Shown here piece by piece: positions 1-5,870 of a DNA stretch of 5,870 bases. Source of the stretch: Pirellulaceae bacterium. GTDB lineage: Bacteria > Planctomycetota > Planctomycetia > Pirellulales > Pirellulaceae. Within the stretch, counting starts at the first letter, position 1, and every line of letters starts with the position of its first letter. The DNA lies in the NCBI GenBank assembly GCA_013002105.1, contig JABDKS010000692.1:1-5870 (forward strand). The letters run 5' to 3'. The notes below the pieces were generated by a model that was not told the DNA's origin, did not search any database, and worked only from the letters and a program-made list of their open reading frames with translations. A program made the translations under genes and the position numbers.

Positions 1-100
1 CCTCCGCAACAATCTCCCTTTGACCGACTGCGACGACAGCGAATGCTACTGAAAGCGAAAGGCATAGCGTAAAAAACTTTGTTAGTCTCATAAGGTTCAT
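1..100 (-). CDS. N-terminal fragment of a secreted protein (partial, runs off left edge)
   Basis: On the minus strand an ATG at 100-98 opens a frame that stays open to the window edge (33 full codons). The start reads MNLMRLTKFF, followed by a hydrophobic stretch LCLSLSVAFAVVAVG and then a polar QREIVAE segment. This is the n-, h- and c-region layout of a Sec signal peptide: two positive residues (R5, K8), a core of about 15 residues, and possible cleavage near residues 25-26. The upstream frame meets a TAA around 153-155 with no other ATG between, so 100 is the first possible ATG; M4 at 91 is an alternative. No Shine-Dalgarno sequence precedes it. The gene is divergent from the sulfatase. 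The mature protein lies outside the window, so its function cannot be named. Chance is a possible explanation for such a short frame, but the signal-peptide composition and the divergent placement favour a real gene. Confidence 0.6.
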   Translation of the reverse strand, partial: MNLMRLTKFFTLCLSLSVAFAVVAVGQREIVAE

Positions 101-170
101 CTTTGTGGACGCGAAACGACTTTGAACAACGGCGTGACCGATAGGTTACAACGCATTTTGACCATCGACG

Positions 171-180
171 ATTACCCCCG
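171..180 (+). promoter_or_regulatory. ATTACCCCCG motif upstream of the sulfatase
   Basis: The 10-mer ATTACCCCCG ends 13 bases before the sulfatase ATG. The same 10-mer ends 14 bases before the other plus-strand start, that of the M19 protein (3190-3199). It sits in the 93-base divergent intergenic region (101-193), where I see no convincing -35/-10 pair and no Shine-Dalgarno sequence. The match and the similar spacing are seen directly. A regulatory or translation-initiation role is inference, and coincidence is possible. Confidence 0.3.
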
Positions 181-193
181 CAAATGATCTCCC

Positions 194-1906
194 ATGCCAA
201 CAGAGAATCTTACTCGATTCACTCTCTCGCTGCCCACACTTCTCGGCGTCACGATCTTGCTCGCATCTGCGTCGCAGATTTTGGCGGCCGAGAAGTCAAC
301 GCGTCCGAACATCGTCTTGGTCATGACGGACGACCAAGGAATTGGTGACCTAAGCTGTCATGGAAATCCGATTCTGCAGACCCCGGCAATCGATTCGTTT
401 TCCAACGCGAGCACAGCGATCGAGAGGTTTTACGTCAGCCCCGTGTGCGCTCCAACACGTGCGAGTTTGATGACGGGCAGGTATGCGTATCGAACCGGTG
501 TCGTCCATACCTCGCGCGGAGGCGCGCTGATGCGCGGTGACGAAAAGACCCTCGCCGAATACTTATCCGAACTTGGATATCAAACAGGAATTTTTGGAAA
601 ATGGCATCTCGGAGATAACTTTCCGATGCGTCCGCAGGACCAAGGTTTTTCGCGAACCCTGGTTCACAAATCGGGCGGCATCAGTCAGTCGCCGGACCCG
701 GACAACAGCTATTTCGATCCAACGTTGTACGATGACGGCCACCGAGTGCAGAAACGTGGATATTGCACCGATCTGTTCTTTGATGCGGCGATCGATTTCA
801 TCCGCGATCATCATCAACAGCCATTTTTTGTCTATCTACCAACCAACACACCGCATACTCCGCTACAAGTTGACCAGAGTTACGCCCAACCATTTATGGA
901 TCAGGGCGTCGATGACGCGACCGCGAAAATTTATGGGATGATCGTCAACATCGACGAAAACTTTGGTCGATTGTTGACGGCGCTCAAGGAAGAAAGTGTC
1001 GTCGATAACACGATCGTTATTTTCATGACCGACAATGGTGCAAACGGCAAACGGTTCAACGCGGGATTTCGCGATCACAAAGCGAGCATTTACGAGGGTG
1101 GCATTCGCGTACCGTTCTTCATTCGCTGGCCAAACGGATTCCCCGGTGGTCGGAAACTCGATGCGATGGCAGCGCACATTGACCTTCTTCCCACGCTGCT
1201 AGCGGCTGCCGGCGGCGAACTCGACTCGAAACGAACGACAGATGGACGTAGCCTGTTACCATTGCTGACCACGCGGACGAAGATCGATCATTCCCGCACA
1301 TTCTTTTTGCAATGCCACCGCGGAAATTTGCCCGTTCGATATCATCATGCCGCGATCATTGATCAGCAGTATAAGCTGCTGCTGTATCCAGGCACCTTTG
1401 GGAAGTGGGGATTCGAGCCGTCAATAACTCAACCGACCGTGGAGCTTTACGACCTGCTGGACGATCCAGGCGAGAAAATGAACCTGGTCGCCACGAAGCC
1501 CGGTGTCGTGACGCAACTCCGCAAGCGTTACGACCAATGGTTTGACGATGTCGCTGCAAAGTGCCACCCCGGCCGAATCGCACTTGGCCATCCCGCCGAG
1601 ACGCCGCAAGTCCTAAGTTGTTATCAAGACAGCCAATGGCAGGACAATGCACCCCGTGGATGGCTCGTCACCGTGGACCGGGACAGGACCGTGGACATTT
1701 CCGTCGACGATCGGTTTGGCATCCAATCGCTAACGCTCACCTACAACGGCGAACCACTGCCGGCTGAACCGACGCCCGACTCCAAGCTTCGCGTGCGACT
1801 GAAGGCGGGCGATGGTGTCCTGCATGCTATCCGCACCAATTCCGAACAGGTTCAGGATCGCAACCTGCGGTATTTCAATCTGCTGATTTCGCCCGTCGAT
1901 CCGTGA
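194..1906 (+). CDS. Exported formylglycine-dependent sulfatase (arylsulfatase A-like, S1 family)
   Basis: A 570-residue type I sulfatase that would hydrolyse sulfate esters, probably on a polysaccharide; the substrate cannot be read from the sequence. An N-terminal Sec signal (hydrophobic residues about 9-30, likely cleavage after ILAA near 32) sends it to the periplasm or outside. The core starts at RPNIVLVMTDDQG, with D46 and D47 as calcium ligands. The signature CAPTR gives C85, the residue converted to formylglycine, and R89, followed by SLMTGR. Further family active-site residues are K136 and H138 in GKWHLG, H221 in PHTP, D280 and N281 in MTDNG, and K296 in HKASIYEGGIRVP. The core closes with ELYDLLDDPGEKMNL (417-431). 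Residues about 460-570 form an extension beyond the core, with W482 and W490, which looks beta-rich. Conversion of C85 needs a maturation enzyme encoded elsewhere. The ATG at 194 is chosen because it gives a complete signal peptide; no Shine-Dalgarno sequence is present. The catalytic set appears complete, so activity is expected. Confidence 0.97.
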   Translation: MPTENLTRFTLSLPTLLGVTILLASASQILAAEKSTRPNIVLVMTDDQGIGDLSCHGNPILQTPAIDSFSNASTAIERFYVSPVCAPTRASLMTGRYAYRTGVVHTSRGGALMRGDEKTLAEYLSELGYQTGIFGKWHLGDNFPMRPQDQGFSRTLVHKSGGISQSPDPDNSYFDPTLYDDGHRVQKRGYCTDLFFDAAIDFIRDHHQQPFFVYLPTNTPHTPLQVDQSYAQPFMDQGVDDATAKIYGMIVNIDENFGRLLTALKEESVVDNTIVIFMTDNGANGKRFNAGFRDHKASIYEGGIRVPFFIRWPNGFPGGRKLDAMAAHIDLLPTLLAAAGGELDSKRTTDGRSLLPLLTTRTKIDHSRTFFLQCHRGNLPVRYHHAAIIDQQYKLLLYPGTFGKWGFEPSITQPTVELYDLLDDPGEKMNLVATKPGVVTQLRKRYDQWFDDVAAKCHPGRIALGHPAETPQVLSCYQDSQWQDNAPRGWLVTVDRDRTVDISVDDRFGIQSLTLTYNGEPLPAEPTPDSKLRVRLKAGDGVLHAIRTNSEQVQDRNLRYFNLLISPVDP

Positions 1907-1923
1907 CAGCGCGGTGGGATCGG

Positions 1924-3090
1924 TTAGTCTTCGGTGACGTGTTCGCCATTGCCATGAACGAGAATTTTTCGACAGTTACCCGATTCCACCACCGCTTCAC
2001 TGTTCAAACGCGAGAACAAATTGCCGGAGATCACGACTGCAACGCAGCTTTCTAACAGGATCCCGGATGCTTCGTTTGGATTCTGCTCTGTCTTTGTCGG
2101 CTTGTCCGACCTCTTTTGCTGCAATTTGCCTTTGTCGTCGTGACCAACCCATGTGTCGCTGAAGTTATTGCCGCTGATCGTGATGCTACCGGAGTGTCGA
2201 CGAACCGCGATGGCGATCTTCTTGACAATCGTGAATGTGTTAGCGGAAATCGCGCACCCGTGTGCGTCTCGTAGATCAATGCCGCCGCTGAAATCATGCG
2301 CGATCACATTGGCAGACAGTGTAATTCCGTAGCAATCACGATCTAAAACAATCGCCCAGCCTTCGCACTCCTCGATCATGTTTCCCGCGACAACCGAACC
2401 ATAGGTATTTTCGATCACCACGCCGTTTCCCAAGTGATCGTCTAGGTTGTTCCCATTCATAGTCAGATTGAATGAATCGACGCAACGAACCCCATCCTGG
2501 TTTTCTTCGAATTGGTTAGACGAAACAATGATGTCATGACACCCTTCGATCGCCAGTCCACACTTTTTGTTGTAAGTGAACAAGCAATCGCTCACACGCG
2601 GGTCTTCGTAACAGAAATGGAGTCGCAATCCGTCGCCACCGTGGTGGCTACTGGTGACAGAATCGATGTGCAGTTCTTCGATATATCGGGCATCAATCCC
2701 GGCGCCACTTTTGTCGTTTCCGGTGACACGCAAATTGGCCACATTGACCCGCCACAAACGGTTTTTGGAAGGTGTGGTTTTGCCGACGAAGTCGGGGTGT
2801 TCGATCAGAATCGCCGGTCTCCCCTCCGTATTCTTGTTGATCAAATGAGTTGCCGTCCCCGCGCCTTCGATTCGCGTATCGCCCGTTCGGATTCGTAATG
2901 GCTCGTTCAATTCATGCGTTCCCGGTGGAATCCTGAGCACACCGCCCGTCTTGGGAATCGCGTTGGCCGCTTCTTGCAGGGTCGAATATGCACCGGCATC
3001 AATCACACCAGGCACGGCGCTATCGGCAACAGCCATAGGGAGAATCGTTGCGAGAACGACGATGGCAAACAGAACGGAGGCACGGTTCAT
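1924..3090 (-). CDS. Secreted right-handed parallel beta-helix protein (pectate-lyase-like fold)
   Basis: A 388-residue protein with a Sec signal (hydrophobic residues about 6-20, likely cleavage after AVA at 22). The start is placed at the ATG at 3090; a GTG directly before it would add one residue, and an in-frame TAA lies five codons before the ATG. Residues about 30-85 hold the N-terminal segment typical of pectate lyase 3-type beta-helix proteins (STLQEAANAIPKTGGVLRIP, then a GAGT turn). From about 140 the chain is made of coils with a repeated S/A-x-N-x-hydrophobic turn: N192, N214, N237, N261, N284, N308, N357 and N381. The spacing is 22-24 except for one gap of 49, where a charged Lys/Asp/Gln-rich insert (about 315-340) interrupts the helix. 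Ten cysteines follow the signal peptide, all at residue 160 or later. Relatives bind, cleave or epimerise polysaccharides, but I cannot identify catalytic residues, so enzymatic activity is unproven. The gene ends 17 bases from the convergent sulfatase. Confidence 0.93.
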   Translation of the reverse strand: MNRASVLFAIVVLATILPMAVADSAVPGVIDAGAYSTLQEAANAIPKTGGVLRIPPGTHELNEPLRIRTGDTRIEGAGTATHLINKNTEGRPAILIEHPDFVGKTTPSKNRLWRVNVANLRVTGNDKSGAGIDARYIEELHIDSVTSSHHGGDGLRLHFCYEDPRVSDCLFTYNKKCGLAIEGCHDIIVSSNQFEENQDGVRCVDSFNLTMNGNNLDDHLGNGVVIENTYGSVVAGNMIEECEGWAIVLDRDCYGITLSANVIAHDFSGGIDLRDAHGCAISANTFTIVKKIAIAVRRHSGSITISGNNFSDTWVGHDDKGKLQQKRSDKPTKTEQNPNEASGILLESCVAVVISGNLFSRLNSEAVVESGNCRKILVHGNGEHVTED

Positions 3091-3161
3091 CACGGGCTCG
3101 ATGTATTAGGTGGGATGATGGGAAGATCATCCGACAGGACGTCTGACACGAACACGCATTG

Positions 3162-3167
3162 TATACT
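3162..3167 (+). promoter_or_regulatory. Possible -10 box (TATACT) for the M19 gene
   Basis: TATACT differs from the sigma-70 -10 consensus at one position and lies about 46 bases before the M19 start, in the divergent intergenic region 3091-3213. The only -35-like hexamer, CTGACA at 3143-3148, is 13 bases upstream, too close for standard spacing. Planctomycete promoters may not follow the E. coli consensus, so this is a weak call. Confidence 0.25.
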
Positions 3168-3189
3168 CGCCCGGTACTCAGCGTGGCCC

Positions 3190-3199
3190 ATTACCCCCG
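3190..3199 (+). promoter_or_regulatory. ATTACCCCCG motif upstream of the M19 gene
   Basis: A second perfect copy of the 10-mer found at 171-180. It ends 14 bases before the chosen M19 ATG and lies downstream of the possible -10 box, so it would fall in the 5' leader if that promoter is real. The similar distance to both starts indirectly supports placing the M19 start at 3214. Function is inferred only from recurrence and position. Confidence 0.3.
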
Positions 3200-3213
3200 A
3201 CGGACAACTTGAC

Positions 3214-4563
3214 ATGCTTGATCGACGCCGCATGGTTCAATCACTTGCAGGAATACTGGCTGGAGCATCCGTAGGGAATTTCTCGCGGCGAGGATCAGCG
3301 CAGGACCTCGATACTTCGCGAGAGTCATCAGGAGAAGGTCCAACGCGTCAGCTTACAACGCGACTGAACCCCAAGATTCAATCATCGCGTGACGCAGCAT
3401 TGAAGCTCCTGAAGCCTACGACATCCGAGCTGGAGCGTGGTCTACGGTTGCATGCCGAGTCGCTTGTCTTTGATGCTTATGGATTCGGCCCACGCGCGGC
3501 AGTCGATGGAGATGCTTTGGCCGCTGCGTCAGCCGCCGGAGCATCAGCGGTCGAGCTGAAGGACCTGCGCGAAGAGATGACAATGACTCGCTTTGTCACC
3601 GACCCGGTAGAACAACAAGAATTTCGCGATGCGTGGCGCGCGTCCGGCGTCACTTGTGTCTTTAACAATGCGGGCGAAGAAGGCCAAGACCCGCTACGTC
3701 TGATCAAGCGACTCGCGCGACACACCTACACGACCGATCTATTGCGTGGCTTCGTTTTCAAGGCAGCAGTGCCCGACGACGTGCTGACAGCCAAAAAGGA
3801 ATCGCGTCACTGCTACTATCTAACCGGAAACGGTGTTCCTCTGAGACAACAATGGTTGTCGGTCGAAGACGAATTGCGCTTCGTACGCGTCTTCTATCAG
3901 TTGGGCATACGAATGATGCATTTGACCTATCAAAGGCGAAACATGATCGGCGACGGATGTGGTGAGGAAAGCGACGCCGGTTTGAGCGACTTTGGTAAAC
4001 GGGCGATTGTCGAGATGAATCGAATCGGTGTGATCCCCGATTGTGCTCACAGCGGCTGGACGACGAGCCTCCAATCTGCTCAGGTTTCGTCGCGCCCGGT
4101 GGTAGCGAGTCATTCAACTTGCGGCGGTGTTTACAATCATTTCCGAAGCAAGCCGGATGAAGTCATTCGCGCGATCGTTGACTCAGGCGGGTACATCGGG
4201 ATCTGCTGCATTCCAAGATATCTGCGCCGAAGCGGTGACATCCGCGCGCTCTTAGATCACATCGATTATGCGATTGCAAAGTTCGGACCCGAATCCGTCG
4301 CTATCGGAACCGACGTCGCCTACACTTCGCAAAACTCGGCGGCTGAACAATCCAAAGTGCCGAAACGAGCAAAACAACGGGAAGAATTCCGAATGCTTTG
4401 GCCAAAAGACGACTTCAAAACCACCAAGGAGATGAATGAAAGTCTGGCTTGGACCAATTGGCCACTGTTCACGGTGGGATTGCTGCAGCGCGGACACAGC
4501 GACGATGTGATCCGCAAGGTCATCGGCGGAAACGTGATGCGAGTCATCAAGGCGTCGATCTGA
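3214..4563 (+). CDS. M19 (membrane/renal dipeptidase) family protein, Tat-exported, with altered metal site
   Basis: A 449-residue member of peptidase family M19, whose typical members are binuclear zinc enzymes that cut dipeptides. The N-terminus MLDRRRMVQSLAG has a twin-arginine motif (R4-R6) and a hydrophobic stretch (7-20), suggesting Tat export; the frame is open further upstream, but the ATG at 3232 would cut off the arginines, and ATGs at 3115/3118 would add 33 unlikely residues. Compared by eye with human DPEP1, RVFYQLGIRM (225-234), GLSDFGKRAIVEMNRIGV (256-273), DCAHS (H279 = H198), VASH (H300 = H219, same 21-residue spacing), R311 (= R230) and GTD (D367 = D288) are kept. The HxD zinc motif is replaced by Y89-G-F91, the bridging glutamate by about T204, and H152 by Y239. 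A classical dizinc dipeptidase is therefore doubtful: the protein may bind one metal, use other ligands, or be inactive. The family is secure; the reaction is not. It is divergent from the beta-helix gene. Confidence 0.93.
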   Translation: MLDRRRMVQSLAGILAGASVGNFSRRGSAQDLDTSRESSGEGPTRQLTTRLNPKIQSSRDAALKLLKPTTSELERGLRLHAESLVFDAYGFGPRAAVDGDALAAASAAGASAVELKDLREEMTMTRFVTDPVEQQEFRDAWRASGVTCVFNNAGEEGQDPLRLIKRLARHTYTTDLLRGFVFKAAVPDDVLTAKKESRHCYYLTGNGVPLRQQWLSVEDELRFVRVFYQLGIRMMHLTYQRRNMIGDGCGEESDAGLSDFGKRAIVEMNRIGVIPDCAHSGWTTSLQSAQVSSRPVVASHSTCGGVYNHFRSKPDEVIRAIVDSGGYIGICCIPRYLRRSGDIRALLDHIDYAIAKFGPESVAIGTDVAYTSQNSAAEQSKVPKRAKQREEFRMLWPKDDFKTTKEMNESLAWTNWPLFTVGLLQRGHSDDVIRKVIGGNVMRVIKASI

Positions 4564-4611
4564 CGGACATTTCCGCAAACGAAACGCATGGTTAAAGCAT
4601 CATCGACAATC

Positions 4612-4629
4612 CATCACGCACATCACGCG
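4612..4629. repeat. Two tandem near-identical 9-mers at the DUF1501 stop
   Basis: CATCACGCA is followed directly by CATCACGCG (8 of 9 bases identical), and the second copy spans the DUF1501 stop codon. It lies at the right end of the 59-base convergent gap (4564-4622), which otherwise shows no clear terminator hairpin. It is probably chance or a small duplication. Confidence 0.3.
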
Positions 4630-5870
4630 ATCAGATCTTCGATCACTTTGCCGCCGAATTGGCTGAGTTGCTTAAATCGTCCGGCGTGGTAGTACGTTAG
4701 TTTGTTGTCGTCCAAGCCGAGCAGTCGCAACAGCGTTACGTGCACGTCGCGAAGCGGATGGACGTTTTCGACAGCTTCGCCACCAATCTCATCGGTCGCC
4801 CCGACGGTGTGCCCCGCTTTGACACCGCCACCGGCAAACCACATGGTCATCGCTTTGGCGTTGTGATCACGACCGTAGGATTTGCCTCCACCACGTAAGC
4901 CGTTATCTGGCGTGCGTCCAAACTCGCCACAGAAAAATACGAGCGTGTCTTTCAGTAGATCGCGCTGCTTCAGATCTTTCAGCAATGCAGCGATCGGGCG
5001 ATCCACACTGCGAATCAGCGATCCATGTGCGCGCTCGATGTAATCGTGACTGTCCCAGTTTCCCGCATACGCCTGAACAAAGCGGACGCCCTTTTCTACC
5101 AACCGGCGTGCCAGAAGGCACTTACGACCGAATGCATCGGTTTTCGCATCACCGATGCCATACATCTCCAACATCGCCTGTGATTCTCCCTCCAAATCCA
5201 GGATGCCGGGGACTTCCGTTTGCATACGGTACGCCAGTTCGTACGATCCCATCCTCGCTGCCAAATCCGTCCGACCAGGCCGTTCTTGCAAATGCTGCTC
5301 GTTCAACGATGCCAGCAGATCCAAATTGGCCCGCTGACGCTCGGCGGTCACCCACGATGGCGGATTCAAATCCAAAATCGGGCTGCCTTTGGGCCGCAAC
5401 GGTGTTCCTTGATACTGCGCTGGCAAAAAGCCGTTGGACCAGTTTGCCGCGCCACCTTGCGGATAACTCGATCTTGGCAGAACCACAAATCCGGGCAAGT
5501 TTTCGTTGTCCGTACCCAAACCGTACGTCACCCAGGAACCTACACCCGGATCGCCGCCAAAACGGTTGCCCGTGTTGATGTGATAACAGGCCGTCGGATG
5601 ATTGACCGATTCAGCCTGAGCGCCTCGATAAAAGCAGATGTCGTCGACTTGTTTCTGCAGATGAATCCAGGGTTCACTGATATCCGCCCCGCACTGACCC
5701 GCCTTGATAAACTTGAACGGAGATTTCACAAAGTACCGCTTGCCCGACGACATCGCGCTCTGTTCTTCCCCGCCGCGCGTGAACTCTTGCAAGTGCCGCG
5801 AAGTCAACTCGGGTTTAGGGTCAAACGTATCGATATGCGAAGGCCCGCCTTCCATCATCAAGAAGATGCA
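4623..5870 (-). CDS. DUF1501 family protein (N-terminus beyond right edge)
   Basis: The visible part is 415 residues ending in DLIA at a TGA (4625-4623). The frame stays open to the edge and begins CIFLMMEGGPSHIDTF, so the TTG and ATG codons near 5861-5853 are internal. Full-length relatives are somewhat longer and usually begin with a Tat signal, which would be outside the window. DUF1501 is related to the alkaline phosphatase/sulfatase superfamily. Its hallmark motifs are present (numbered from the first visible codon): GGPSHIDTFD (H12, D14, D17), NWDSH (D273, H275) with H282, EFGRTP (316-321) and GRDHN (333-337). These look like a metal-binding set, but the family's reaction is not established, so I assign no substrate. 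In planctomycetes such genes commonly sit next to a DUF1549/DUF1553 cytochrome-type gene, which would be expected upstream beyond 5870; this is a prediction. Convergent with the M19 gene. Confidence 0.96.
   Translation of the reverse strand, partial: CIFLMMEGGPSHIDTFDPKPELTSRHLQEFTRGGEEQSAMSSGKRYFVKSPFKFIKAGQCGADISEPWIHLQKQVDDICFYRGAQAESVNHPTACYHINTGNRFGGDPGVGSWVTYGLGTDNENLPGFVVLPRSSYPQGGAANWSNGFLPAQYQGTPLRPKGSPILDLNPPSWVTAERQRANLDLLASLNEQHLQERPGRTDLAARMGSYELAYRMQTEVPGILDLEGESQAMLEMYGIGDAKTDAFGRKCLLARRLVEKGVRFVQAYAGNWDSHDYIERAHGSLIRSVDRPIAALLKDLKQRDLLKDTLVFFCGEFGRTPDNGLRGGGKSYGRDHNAKAMTMWFAGGGVKAGHTVGATDEIGGEAVENVHPLRDVHVTLLRLLGLDDNKLTYYHAGRFKQLSQFGGKVIEDLIA

Noticed and set aside
122..147. 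TTGAAC / TAGGTT as a sigma-70 promoter for the sulfatase
   Set aside because: The spacing is 14 bases and the -10 match is poor.
1897..1922. Possible bidirectional terminator CGATCC...GGATCG
   Set aside because: The stem is only 6 bases with a 14-base loop and no T-tract on either side; not enough to call a terminator.
2512..2898. 128-codon plus-strand frame inside the beta-helix gene
   Set aside because: It is antisense to a well-supported coding region with a clear repeat pattern, and shows no recognisable motif or signal peptide.
2914..3213. 100-residue N-terminal extension of the M19 frame, open from 2914
   Set aside because: It runs antisense through the start of the beta-helix gene and the intergenic region. 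It has low-complexity, non-family composition, and would bury the twin-arginine signal inside the protein.
4985..5578. 197-codon plus-strand frame inside the DUF1501 gene
   Set aside because: Long but antisense to conserved DUF1501 motifs. Its composition (many Pro, Arg, Ser) is typical of a shadow frame.
5853..5863. TTG/ATG codons near 5861-5853 as the start of the DUF1501 gene
   Set aside because: The frame continues upstream to the window edge with family-like residues (CIFL), and DUF1501 proteins normally have an N-terminal signal before this point.

Overview
The window looks like a chromosomal piece of a planctomycete, most plausibly a Rhodopirellula-like member of the Pirellulaceae. 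The reasons are moderate GC content, a formylglycine-type sulfatase of the kind these bacteria carry in large numbers, a DUF1501 protein, a Tat-exported M19 dipeptidase-like protein, and starts without a Shine-Dalgarno sequence. The assignment rests on family knowledge and gene content; there is no rRNA or other phylogenetic marker here.

Layout: (1) bases 1-100, minus strand, the first 33 codons of a secreted protein that runs off the left edge. (2) 194-1906, plus, an exported sulfatase, divergent from (1) across 93 bases. (3) 1924-3090, minus, a secreted right-handed parallel beta-helix protein, convergent with the sulfatase and only 17 bases from it. (4) 3214-4563, plus, an M19 (membrane/renal dipeptidase) family protein with a twin-arginine signal, divergent from (3) across 123 bases. 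(5) 4623-5870, minus, a DUF1501 protein whose N-terminus lies beyond the right edge, convergent with (4) across 59 bases. No stretch over 300 bases lacks a gene. I see no RNA gene, mobile element or CRISPR array.

The strands alternate strictly, so there is no visible operon and each gene is probably its own transcription unit. The four visible N-termini all carry export signals. The sulfatase and the beta-helix protein would fit processing or binding of sulfated polysaccharides outside the cytoplasm, but nothing in the sequence proves that they act together.

The two most interesting signals are the M19 protein, which keeps the C-terminal half of the family active site but has lost the N-terminal metal ligands, and an identical 10-mer, ATTACCCCCG, at nearly the same distance (13 and 14 bases) before both plus-strand start codons. 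I found no convincing undescribed multi-gene system.
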